NCBI GenBank assembly: GCA_002390225.1
Contig: DGOW01000094.1
Coordinates: 1 to 7,819 of the forward strand
Source: Gemmatimonadales bacterium UBA4456
Lineage (GTDB): Bacteria; Gemmatimonadota; Gemmatimonadetes; Longimicrobiales; Gaopeijiaceae
Reading direction: 5' to 3'
Length of the DNA: 7,819 nucleotides
Positions 1 through 6,486 of this stretch are shown piece after piece (position 1 is the first letter of the stretch; each line of letters begins with the position of its first letter). Made by a program: the position numbers and the translations under genes. The notes below the pieces were generated by a model, which was not told the DNA's origin, searched no databases, and saw only the letters and a list, made by a program, of their open reading frames with translations.

Positions 1-111
1 GTCGTAGAGCCGGCGGATCGGGTTGTCCCGAGGAATCGGCGGCTCATTGGTCACATGGGTGTCCGTGGTATCGAGACTCGACTCTGGAGTCTCCTCGGGT
101 AGCTCCGTCAT
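1..111 (-). CDS. N-terminus of probable YqaA/DedA-type membrane protein (partial, cut by window edge)
   Basis: Reading leftward from an ATG at 111-109, an open frame of 37 codons runs to the window edge without a stop. It starts 13 nt after the pcm stop, and an AGGTG lies 5 nt before the ATG, so a real coupled gene is likely. The visible part is a hydrophilic, acidic, Thr/Ser/Pro-rich leader with no membrane segment, ending in DNPIRRLYD. That ending resembles the short stretch just before the first membrane helix of YqaA-like (SNARE-associated/DedA superfamily) proteins, which typically read on into an aromatic, amphipathic segment. The product name is an inference from this short match; an unrelated membrane or hypothetical protein is possible. 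The coding frame itself is much better supported than the name. Confidence 0.5.
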   Translation of the reverse strand, partial: MTELPEETPESSLDTTDTHVTNEPPIPRDNPIRRLYD

Positions 112-124
112 CCGTTCACCTGCG

Positions 125-799
125 TCATCCCTTCCCTTCAGTCCATGCAAAGCGCCCAAGCAGCGGCACGAATGTCACCGCACCGCCCACTGGCTCCTGG
201 GTGACCGCGAACCCAGTCTTTTGAACCAGCATCAACTCCTGTACATCACGTGCCCCGACCGGAATCAGCATCCGGCCTCCGTCCGAGAGCTGATCCACGA
301 GTGCCTGGGGTACAGAGGGAGACGCAGCTGAGACGACGATCACGTCGAACGGCGCATACTTCTTCCAGCCAATCGTGCCATCCCCGACGAGAAGCGCAGC
401 GTTCTTCACACCAAATTCGTCGAGCGCCCTTCGGGCACGCTGTGACAGCTCCCGGATACGCTCGACCGAATACACGCGGTCGGCCATGAGGCAGAGCAAC
501 GCTGTCAGAAAGCCGCAGCCGGTGCCGATCTCTAGCACCACGTCGTCGGGCGTAGGCTGCAAGATCGACAGGTAGTGCGCCTGAAGAGATGGCTGGGACG
601 CGGTTTGACTAAATCCAATGGGTACAGGCGCATCTTCATAGGCCCGAGGCTGAACGCCATCGGGAAGGAAGATGTGCCGCTGCACACGATCGAAGAGCTG
701 AAGAATCTCCAGATCGTCGACACCGCGGGCCCGGATCTCTTCGATCAGCTTCCGGCGGTACCCCGCATACCGGGCGTCGGCTAGAGGGTCAGGTCCCAC
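125..799 (-). CDS. pcm: Protein-L-isoaspartate O-methyltransferase
   Basis: This SAM-dependent cytosolic enzyme methylates abnormal L-isoaspartyl residues in aged proteins and so starts their repair. The 224-aa reading shows the family signatures in order: a helical N-terminus, AYEDAPVPIG followed by QTASQP (residues 65-70, the substrate-side motif, usually QTISQP), the SAM-binding EIGTGCGF (90-97), VYSVER, GDG (139-141), FDVIVVSAA, and GGRMLIPVG (174-182). The start is set at GTG 799-797. It gives the usual family length, has GAGGA 9 nt upstream, and overlaps the surE stop by 19 nt. The open frame continues to 910, but that stretch lies inside surE and shows no family similarity. The surE-pcm pairing is a widespread stress-survival arrangement and points to translational coupling. 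The Ile-to-Ala change in the QTxSQP motif is mild. Confidence 0.95.
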   Translation of the reverse strand: MGPDPLADARYAGYRRKLIEEIRARGVDDLEILQLFDRVQRHIFLPDGVQPRAYEDAPVPIGFSQTASQPSLQAHYLSILQPTPDDVVLEIGTGCGFLTALLCLMADRVYSVERIRELSQRARRALDEFGVKNAALLVGDGTIGWKKYAPFDVIVVSAASPSVPQALVDQLSDGGRMLIPVGARDVQELMLVQKTGFAVTQEPVGGAVTFVPLLGRFAWTEGKG

Positions 800-1530
800 G
801 CACGTACATCCTCGAGGAGCCGATAGTTCGTGAGATCCAGGTGCAGCGGGGTCACAGAGACGTACCCATCGTCGATCGCCTGAAAGTCGGAGTCCTCCGA
901 TCCTCGCCACGTCACCTCACCCCCTCCGATCCAATAGTACTCCTTGCCCGACGGATCATTCGCGCGCGTGATCGAGTCTGCGTAACGACGACGCCCGAGC
1001 GATGTGATTCTGATGCCCTTCACGTCCGAGGGCCGGATGGCCGGCAGATTCACATTGAAGAGGGTGTCCTCGGGAAAGTCACCCCGTGACAGGATCCCCT
1101 TGAGCACCGTCGCGACCAGTTCCTCGCACCCTTCCAACTCCTCGGGAAACCCACCGCACCAGGAGAAAGCCACCGCCGGGATGCCGATGACGGTCGCCTC
1201 CATGGCAGCGGCGACCGTACCGGAATACAGGACGTCTTCGCCCATGTTCGAACCATGGTTCACACCAGAAACGCAGACATCAGGTCGGCGAGGAAGGAGT
1301 TCGTTGACCGCCAGGATCACGCAGTCGGTGGGCGTACCATCGACGATCCATGCACCGTCTCTGGAGCGTCGTGCGCGCAGAGGATGGTGAAGCGTCAGGG
1401 AGCTGCTGGTTGCGCTCTGTTCCCGGTCGGGGGCAACGGTGGTCACCGATCCGAGGGACGACGCGGCTCGTCCGAGAACACCGATCCCCTTGGCGAGATA
1501 TCCGTCGTCGTTTGTGCACAGGATGTTCAG
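781..1530 (-). CDS. surE: 5'/3'-nucleotidase SurE, apparent CTG start
   Basis: SurE is a metal-dependent phosphatase acting on nucleoside monophosphates, and in some species on exopolyphosphate. The body shows VAPDREQSATSSS, the GTPTDCV segment, SGVNHGSNMG and YSGTVAAAMEA, all diagnostic. The first ATG/GTG/TTG in frame (GTG 1446) would lose the N-terminal strand and its NDDG motif. Reading upstream, the same frame encodes NILCTNDDGYLAKGI preceded by CTG at 1530-1528. There is no in-frame ATG, GTG or TTG for at least 85 nt further upstream. Starting at CTG gives 249 aa, the normal family length, and puts the metal ligands at Asp8, Asp9, Ser39 and Asn95, the numbering known for Thermotoga SurE. 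GGAG lies 7 nt before the CTG, and the merR stop lies 2 nt before it. The family call is near certain; the CTG start is strongly suggested but is an inference. Confidence 0.93.
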   Translation of the reverse strand: MNILCTNDDGYLAKGIGVLGRAASSLGSVTTVAPDREQSATSSSLTLHHPLRARRSRDGAWIVDGTPTDCVILAVNELLPRRPDVCVSGVNHGSNMGEDVLYSGTVAAAMEATVIGIPAVAFSWCGGFPEELEGCEELVATVLKGILSRGDFPEDTLFNVNLPAIRPSDVKGIRITSLGRRRYADSITRANDPSGKEYYWIGGGEVTWRGSEDSDFQAIDDGYVSVTPLHLDLTNYRLLEDVRAWDLTL

Positions 1531-1532
1531 TG

Positions 1533-1901
1533 TCAGGCTCCAGCGGGTAGCGTCATCACGTCCCGAAGCTCCTCGAGCTCTCTCTTGATTCCCGACAGGA
1601 AGTCCCCGGCCAGAACGTCCCGGCCGCTCCCTTTCAGCTCACCCCCCCGGCGCATCTCAATGAGCTTCAGGTTCGCGCCCTCGATGGTGTACTTGTCGTC
1701 GTAAAGCAGGTGCTTGACGAGCAGCACAACCTCGACGTCGCGGGACCGGTAGACGCGGTTACCCGCGCGATTCTTCGTCGGCTTGAGGACGTCGAACTGG
1801 GTCTCCCAGTACCGAAGCACATGCGCCTTCAGCCCAGACAGATCACAGACCTCTCCGATGGAATAGTAGATCTTCTTCGCAACGGGTGGCTGATCGCTCA
1901 C
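1533..1901 (-). CDS. MerR-family transcriptional regulator, short form
   Basis: This 122-aa protein has an N-terminal MerR winged helix-turn-helix: KIYYSIGEVCDLSGLKAHVL (about residues 10-29), RYWE (30-33), the wing with NRAGNRVYR (44-52), and a second helical region ending in the DDKYTIEGANLKL segment (68-80). The C-terminus is a short helix (about 100-116) with no effector-binding domain. Only one cysteine (Cys19) is present, so metal sensing of the classical MerR type is unlikely. The start is GTG 1901-1899, with AGGAGGG just upstream. The gene lies between gpsA (25-nt gap) and surE (2-nt gap), so it is probably co-transcribed. Small MerR proteins of this kind beside housekeeping genes are known in several phyla, but their ligands and targets are mostly unknown. 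I see no obvious operator in the window to indicate what it controls. Confidence 0.9.
   Translation of the reverse strand: MSDQPPVAKKIYYSIGEVCDLSGLKAHVLRYWETQFDVLKPTKNRAGNRVYRSRDVEVVLLVKHLLYDDKYTIEGANLKLIEMRRGGELKGSGRDVLAGDFLSGIKRELEELRDVMTLPAGA
1538..1541 (-). promoter_or_regulatory. Ribosome binding site GGAG that supports the CTG start of surE
   Basis: On the minus strand GGAG is followed by the 7-nt spacer CCTGACA and then CTG. The spacing is ideal, and the motif lies within the last codons of merR. Together with the absence of any nearby in-frame ATG/GTG/TTG, this decides the surE start. Confidence 0.6.
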
Positions 1902-1915
1902 CTGCCCTCCTCTCC
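1902..1915 (-). promoter_or_regulatory. Strong ribosome binding site for merR (GTG start)
   Basis: The minus strand reads GGAGAGGAGGGCAG directly before GTG. This near-perfect Shine-Dalgarno sequence is the strongest in the minus-strand block and fixes the GTG at 1901 as the merR start. It fills most of the 25-nt gap after gpsA. Confidence 0.6.
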
Positions 1916-1926
1916 GTTCGTGCTCA

Positions 1927-2940
1927 TCACGACCACGTCTCCGGTTTTGGATCTCGCATCATAAGCGCCTGGAGTGCCTCCGCCGGGCTGCGGCCCTCCT
2001 CGACGATGGCACATACCTGCTCCGCAATCGGCATCTCGACCCCGTGACGACGCGCCAGCTCGCGGACCGCAGAAGCCGTCTTCACGCCTTCAGCGACAGC
2101 CTTCATGTCGGTCAGGATCTCCTCCAGCGACTCTCCCTGACCCAGCCGATATCCGACGGTCCTGTTCCGGCTGAGCGAGCCCGTGCACGTCAGGACCAGA
2201 TCGCCCATCCCGGCCAACCCGTAAAACGTAGCGGGACGGGCTCCGAGGGCGACACCGAGACGCATCATCTCGGCCAAGCCCCTCGTCATCAGAGCGGCGG
2301 TCGTGTTGTGGGGGTACCCAAGGCCTGCGGTCATCCCGGCAGCAAGCGCGATCACGTTCTTCAGCGCACCCCCGAGCTCGACGCCGATCACGTCGTTGTT
2401 CGTGTACGGCCGGAACCACGGAGTCTGGAAGGCCGACTGCACACGCTCGGCGGCCTCCTGGGAGCGACCGGCGACCACCACAGCGGTCGGGGCCTGCTGG
2501 GCGACTTCATGGGCAAAGCTGGGTCCGGACAGGACACAGAACTGCTCCATCATCTGAGCCCCAAGTTCCTCCGACAGCACCTCGTCCATGCGTCGCAGGG
2601 ATCCGAGCTCGATGCCTTTTGAGGCACTCACGACGACCGCGTCCCGCTCGAGGTGAGGCGCGGCTTCGCGCATCACGCTACGCACGACCTGGGACGGACT
2701 CACTGACACTACAAGCTGCGCACCCTCGACGGCCGATATCAGATCAGATGTCGCATGCAACCGATCCGGCATCGTGATTCCGTCGAGGTAGGGATTCCGA
2801 TGCGTTCTCTGGACCGTATCCGCGACTTCGGACTCGTACGACCAGAGCCGGACGTCATGGCCGCGCTCAACGAGGACCAAGGCAAGAGCGGTCCCCCACG
2901 CGCCTGCGCCTAAAACGGCTGCCTGTAGAGAATCACTCAT
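1927..2940 (-). CDS. gpsA: NAD(P)+-dependent glycerol-3-phosphate dehydrogenase
   Basis: GpsA is the cytosolic enzyme that reduces dihydroxyacetone phosphate to sn-glycerol 3-phosphate, the backbone for phospholipids. The 337-aa product has the family's normal length. The Rossmann GAGAWG is at residues 11-16, SASKGIE near 105-111, SGPSFAHE near 138-145, VELGGALKNV at 187-196 with the catalytic-site Lys194, and the conserved GLAGMGDLVLTCTG plus SRNR at 241-260. The start is ATG 2940-2938, inside the plsY tail. It overlaps the plsY stop by 8 nt and has GAGG about 9 nt upstream. The frame remains open up to 3030, but that extension overlaps plsY and is not family-like. Its place directly after plsY puts the producer and the consumer of glycerol 3-phosphate in one transcript. 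No damaged motif is seen. Confidence 0.97.
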   Translation of the reverse strand: MSDSLQAAVLGAGAWGTALALVLVERGHDVRLWSYESEVADTVQRTHRNPYLDGITMPDRLHATSDLISAVEGAQLVVSVSPSQVVRSVMREAAPHLERDAVVVSASKGIELGSLRRMDEVLSEELGAQMMEQFCVLSGPSFAHEVAQQAPTAVVVAGRSQEAAERVQSAFQTPWFRPYTNNDVIGVELGGALKNVIALAAGMTAGLGYPHNTTAALMTRGLAEMMRLGVALGARPATFYGLAGMGDLVLTCTGSLSRNRTVGYRLGQGESLEEILTDMKAVAEGVKTASAVRELARRHGVEMPIAEQVCAIVEEGRSPAEALQALMMRDPKPETWS

Positions 2941-3616
2941 TGGGCACGCCCTCAGCTGACCCCGCCACCGCCGACTCTTTCGCCTCGTTCGCGCTGGATC
3001 CGGCTTCAGTCTGCTCGGTCTGCGCTCCACGACGGAAACGGTTCTCTTCCCCGCGTATCAGCCGTCCAATGTTCGATCGATGTTTCCAAATGACAAACAC
3101 GGCGAGCGCGGTCGAGAGCCAGACCAGGGTCATCCCACCCTCGTGAGGCGTAAAAGCGATCAGCGGAGGAAGCGCGGCAGCAACCACGATGGACGCCAGC
3201 GAGACATACCCGGTCGCGAGCGTCAGACTCAACCAGATCAGGAAGCCCGCCCCGACGGCGCTGGGAGCCAGGGCCAGAAACACTCCGGCACTGGTTGCCA
3301 TGCCTTTCCCGCCTTTGAAGCCGACCCACACGCTGAACATGTGACCGATGATGGCGGCGAGACCGAACGCAAAGCTCCACGGGAACGCGACGCCAGCCAG
3401 AACCGGAAACAGAGCCGCCGGAGCCCAACCCTTTGCGATATCGACCAGTACCACAGGGGCCGCGGACTTCCACCCCAGGACACGCAGTGCGTTGGTCGCG
3501 CCGAGGTTACCGGAGCCTTGCTCGCGAAGGTCCAGACCATGGACAGCACGACCTACCCAGTAGCTGGTCGGAGTAGCCCCGATCAAATACGAGAGCGCGA
3601 GAAATGTCCAAGCCAA
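2933..3616 (-). CDS. plsY: Acyl-phosphate:glycerol-3-phosphate acyltransferase PlsY
   Basis: PlsY is the inner-membrane enzyme that moves an acyl group from acyl-phosphate to position 1 of glycerol 3-phosphate to form lysophosphatidate. In the 227-aa reading all three signature loops are present: GSGNLGATN (34-42), FKGGKGMAT (100-108, preceded by GH at 91-92), and HRSNIGRLIRGEE (179-191). Hydrophobic stretches lie at roughly 3-22, 53-74, 77-98, 110-134, 138-155 and 162-178. The chosen start is TTG 3616-3614, 1 nt after the der stop, with AAGGA 11 nt upstream; it begins directly at the first membrane helix, as in the family. An in-frame ATG at 3745 would add 43 residues read entirely out of der codons and is less likely. 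Residues 192-227 form an unusual hydrophilic Glu/Ala/Ser-rich tail beyond the last signature. Confidence 0.95.
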   Translation of the reverse strand: MAWTFLALSYLIGATPTSYWVGRAVHGLDLREQGSGNLGATNALRVLGWKSAAPVVLVDIAKGWAPAALFPVLAGVAFPWSFAFGLAAIIGHMFSVWVGFKGGKGMATSAGVFLALAPSAVGAGFLIWLSLTLATGYVSLASIVVAAALPPLIAFTPHEGGMTLVWLSTALAVFVIWKHRSNIGRLIRGEENRFRRGAQTEQTEAGSSANEAKESAVAGSAEGVPNE

Positions 3617-3617
3617 G

Positions 3618-4949
3618 CTAGTCGTTGTCCTTGCCGCTTTTGATTCGGAGTCGGATCGGAGTCCCCATGAACGTCCATGCGCCACGGAACCCGTTCTGCA
3701 GATAGCGAACATAGTGATCCGGGATCGCCTTCGGGAAGTTCGCAAAGAGTGCGAACACCGGAGGTCTCACGGATACCTGAGTCCCGTATTTGATCTTCAC
3801 AGCCCGCCCACGGTGATGCGGCGGTGGTTGCCGCCGGACCAGCTTCTCGAGCACCTCGTTCACCTCGTGTGTCTCGATGCGGCGAGCACGCTCGTCGTTG
3901 ACCTCGAGGATGGTGTCGAGGCAGCGCCGAACCCGCTGTCCGGTCAGGGCCGAGGTGAAGATGATCGGTACCCATTGAAGGAAGGGGATCCGAGCGCGGA
4001 TTTTCTTTTCCCACTCCGCAGCGGTCATCGTGTCCTTCTCCACCAGATCCCACTTGTTGGCGATCAGGATCAGGGCACGCCCGGCCTCCCACGCCATCTG
4101 AGCGATCCTCACATCCTGGGCGTGAAGTTCTTCCTCGCTCGCATCGACCAGCAGAACGCAAACCTGTGCCGAGTGGATGACCCGATCGGTCCGCAGGGCG
4201 CTGTAATACTCGATACTGTCCTTCACACGTGCCTGACGTCGCAGCCCCGCCGTATCGACGAAGACGATACTGCGGCCGTGATAACGGAATTCGCTGTCGA
4301 TGGGGTCACGGGTAGTACCGGCGACCTCCGACACAACCGTCCGGTCCTCACCGATCAGCCGGTTCACGAAGCTGGATTTCCCCACGTTGGGTTTTCCAAC
4401 CACCGCCACGCGGATGGAGTCGTCTTCCGCGTCAAGATCCGCAGCGTCGGGCAGCCTCTCTAGAACCAGATCCAGGAGATCGCCTGACCCTTTTCCAGAC
4501 AGAGCACTTACGGGAATCGGCTCACCGATACCCAGCGACCAGAACTCGATGTGCCCCTGATCGCGGGGCAGGTTGTCCATCTTGTTCACGACCAGCAATA
4601 CCGGCTTCGACACCTTCCGCAGCACCTCGGCAAGTCGCTCATCTAGAGGCTGCACACCGGACTTCCCGTCGACCAGAAACAGGATCACATCAGCCTGTTC
4701 GACGGCGATCATGGCCTGATCGCGAATGGCGAGGTCCATACCCTCTGCCGAGCCCTCGACGACACCACCCGTGTCGACGATGCGGAAGTCGCGGCCTGCC
4801 CAGTCAGCAGGGGCAAAGTTGCGATCGCGTGTGACGCCGGGTCGGTCATCGACAATCGCGACGCGGCTCCCGATCACGCGGTTGAAGAAGGTCGATTTAC
4901 CGACGTTCGGGCGTCCCACAACAGCGACGACAGGCGTACGTTCGCTCAC
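3618..4949 (-). CDS. der: Ribosome-assembly GTPase Der (EngA), two G domains
   Basis: Der is an essential tandem GTPase needed for maturation of the 50S ribosomal subunit. The 443-aa product shows two complete G domains. The first has GRPNVGKS (12-19), DTGG (59-62), NKMD (122-125) and SAL (148-150). The second has GKPNVGKS (185-192), DTAG (232-235), NKWD (298-301) and SAL (333-335). A C-terminal KH-like domain follows (about 355-437), with RGRAVKIKYGTQ and the FPKAIPDHYVRYL segment. All nucleotide-binding motifs are intact. The start is GTG 4949-4947; its last two bases are shared with the TGA of the upstream DUF512 gene (GTGA), so translation is probably coupled. A G-rich stretch (GGGGGT) just before the start may serve as ribosome binding site. 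plsY starts 1 nt after the stop. Confidence 0.98.
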   Translation of the reverse strand: MSERTPVVAVVGRPNVGKSTFFNRVIGSRVAIVDDRPGVTRDRNFAPADWAGRDFRIVDTGGVVEGSAEGMDLAIRDQAMIAVEQADVILFLVDGKSGVQPLDERLAEVLRKVSKPVLLVVNKMDNLPRDQGHIEFWSLGIGEPIPVSALSGKGSGDLLDLVLERLPDAADLDAEDDSIRVAVVGKPNVGKSSFVNRLIGEDRTVVSEVAGTTRDPIDSEFRYHGRSIVFVDTAGLRRQARVKDSIEYYSALRTDRVIHSAQVCVLLVDASEEELHAQDVRIAQMAWEAGRALILIANKWDLVEKDTMTAAEWEKKIRARIPFLQWVPIIFTSALTGQRVRRCLDTILEVNDERARRIETHEVNEVLEKLVRRQPPPHHRGRAVKIKYGTQVSVRPPVFALFANFPKAIPDHYVRYLQNGFRGAWTFMGTPIRLRIKSGKDND

Positions 4950-6223
4950 GCGACCCCCGGCATAAGCGCCTCCGTTATCTCGTACCCGCGGAGCACACGC
5001 GCCCCACCCACCCGTTGCTCGAAGTCCGAGAACAGGACGTTGTCGATGAACGTGTCATCTGCGTTCAGGGCCTCGGCGGGAAGTACGATCACGTCCTCGT
5101 CGCGGCATACGCCAAGAGCACTCAGAATGTCCTCTCCACCAAGGAGCCCGGCGATCGTCACGGTCTCACCGAAGTAACGATTTCGGGCCTGTACAACCTC
5201 GACCTCGGCTCCCGTCGAATCGGCGAGGCCTGGAGCGAGATCCCGAATGAACGGCGCCATGGAGCCCCCGGTCACGAGCCTGATGCGGGCACCGTCATAG
5301 CGCGGAAGGTTGGCCACACCCTCATCGAATCCTTCGACGAAACGTCGCACGGCCCCGACCCCATTCTCATAAAGGGCCCCATCGTCATAGTACGCCGCAG
5401 TCGGGATTTCTCGACCCGCAATCAGATACATCTCGTCAGCGGCATAGCACCACCCGAGTCCTCGGTCGGTGAGCGCTCGCTCACGGGCTGCGTCAACACG
5501 ATCGATCGCTGCGGCGGCTTCCGCAGGCCGGAGAAGCCGCACTGGTCGATCGATGTTGTAGCGCGTCAGCCCCACGGGCACCACGGAGAGCGACCGAATC
5601 GCGAGTCCCAGACCCCACAGATCCTCGATTGTCCGGTCAAGGTGCCCACCGTCGTTCCACTCTGGACAGAGCACGATCTGGGTGTGGACCTCGAGGCCAC
5701 CATCGATCAAGGCTCGAAGCTGATCCATGATCAGCCCGGCCCTCTGGTTCACCAGGAGTCGTTCACGGACCTCGGGCTCCGTCGCGTGCACGCTCACATA
5801 CAGAGGAGAGATCCGCTGATCGATGAGCCTTTGAAGTCCCTTCGGACCGAGATTGGTGAGGGTTACGTAGCTGCCATAGGTGAAGGAGAGACGGAAGTCG
5901 TCATCCCTCAGCCAGAGCGTCGGCCGCGCGTCCTTCGGATTTCCGTCGATGAAGCAGAACACGCATTTGTTCGCGCACTCCCGGATCGTGTCCGGCGCCG
6001 GCACAATGCCGACAGGTTCGCCCGGTTCGCGGTCGATCTCGTAGATGGTCGTCTGGCCATCCGACGACAGCGTCTCGAGTTCCAGGTCGGTGTCGCTCAA
6101 CAGGAACGTCAGATCGATTCCGTCGCGCACGCGCTCACCATTGATGCGCACGACTCTTGAGCCGATCTCGAGCGAAAGCTCTTCGGCGATGCTGCCAGAC
6201 TCGATTTCGGCGATGCGAACCAC
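4946..6223 (-). CDS. PDZ/DUF512 radical-SAM-like iron-sulfur protein
   Basis: This DUF512-family protein of 425 aa has no firmly established function that I know of. Residues 1-50 form a PDZ-like domain (IAEIESGSIAEEL, then GSRVVRINGERVRDGIDL). An iron-sulfur signature CANKCVFC follows (Cys83, Cys87, Cys90; CX3CX2C), then FIDGNP, a DDDFRLSF block, YVTLTNL, SPLYVSVHAT, the VLCPEWNDGG segment, VVPVGLT, DEMYL and YENGVG, all characteristic of the family. A C-terminal DUF512 portion ends in the VLRGYEIT region. The start is GTG 6223-6221, because it begins at the PDZ domain as other members do. No good ribosome binding site precedes it. The frame is open to 6397, but that extra segment is Pro/Ala-rich and unlike the family. 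The gene overlaps der by 4 nt, and a DUF512-der pairing is also known in Clostridia, which suggests a linked role, perhaps in ribosome or RNA metabolism (inference). Confidence 0.88.
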   Translation of the reverse strand: MVRIAEIESGSIAEELSLEIGSRVVRINGERVRDGIDLTFLLSDTDLELETLSSDGQTTIYEIDREPGEPVGIVPAPDTIRECANKCVFCFIDGNPKDARPTLWLRDDDFRLSFTYGSYVTLTNLGPKGLQRLIDQRISPLYVSVHATEPEVRERLLVNQRAGLIMDQLRALIDGGLEVHTQIVLCPEWNDGGHLDRTIEDLWGLGLAIRSLSVVPVGLTRYNIDRPVRLLRPAEAAAAIDRVDAARERALTDRGLGWCYAADEMYLIAGREIPTAAYYDDGALYENGVGAVRRFVEGFDEGVANLPRYDGARIRLVTGGSMAPFIRDLAPGLADSTGAEVEVVQARNRYFGETVTIAGLLGGEDILSALGVCRDEDVIVLPAEALNADDTFIDNVLFSDFEQRVGGARVLRGYEITEALMPGVA

Positions 6224-6486
6224 GGGACGTCGTCGGTGTCGGGCCGCCAGCGACGGCGGGTGGCATTTCCATGCGCCCGGATCAGGCGGCGTATCGGAAG
6301 CCTGAAAAGCTAACCGTGGCGCCGGGTGCCAACAATTTAGGATCCCTGCCGGCGAAGGGGCGGCCGGAGACCGTGCGCCTTGACCTGTGGAAGCCAACCG
6401 AGTCAGCTTCGAGTGTTAGGGGTCTAGCAGAGGTCTCATCTGATCGGAGGTCGTATGCGCTGGGAGCGGTCCGGGCAGGTGTGAGA
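6224..6486. other. Divergent intergenic region between the DUF512 operon and the M23 lipoprotein gene
   Basis: These 263 nt should hold the promoters for both the long minus-strand operon and the plus-strand peptidase gene. I find no pair of -35 and -10 elements good enough to call on either strand. A relatively AT-rich patch lies at 6331-6340. GGTC-containing direct repeats lie at 6421, 6432 and 6449, and a short mini-ORF with its own ribosome binding site starts at 6455. No terminator hairpin with a T-run is visible. Confidence 0.6.
6455..6484 (+). CDS. Possible nine-residue leader peptide upstream of the M23 lipoprotein gene
   Basis: The ATG at 6455 is preceded by CGGAGG with a 4-nt spacer. 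It opens a frame reading MRWERSGQV and ends in TGA at 6482-6484, two bases before the ATG of the lipoprotein gene in another frame. This ribosome binding site looks better than the one directly in front of the lipoprotein gene, so ribosomes leaving the mini-ORF could reinitiate on it. No attenuator structure or run of regulatory codons is seen. A chance occurrence is quite possible. Confidence 0.25.
   Translation: MRWERSGQV

Noticed and set aside
781..1446. surE starting at GTG 1446, giving a 221-aa protein
   Set aside because: This would remove the NDDG metal-binding motif that is encoded intact in the same frame just upstream, and the normal family length needs the upstream start.
2044..2622. 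A 192-codon plus-strand frame antisense to gpsA
   Set aside because: It shows no family motifs, and gpsA on the other strand is intact with every signature. It is a shadow frame.
5015..6160. A 381-codon open frame on the plus strand, antisense to the DUF512 gene
   Set aside because: Its translation shows no recognisable family and is rich in Arg, His and Pro, as expected of the antisense of a high-GC gene. The opposite strand encodes a clear conserved protein across the same span.
6349..6367. Inverted repeat CCGGC...GCCGG as a terminator
   Set aside because: The arms are only 5 bp with a 9-nt loop and there is no T-run on either side. GC-rich DNA yields such pairs by chance.
6380..6408. TTGACC as a -35 element for the lipoprotein gene
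   Set aside because: At 17 nt spacing the -10 would be TCAGCT, which matches the consensus at only two of six positions, so no promoter is called.
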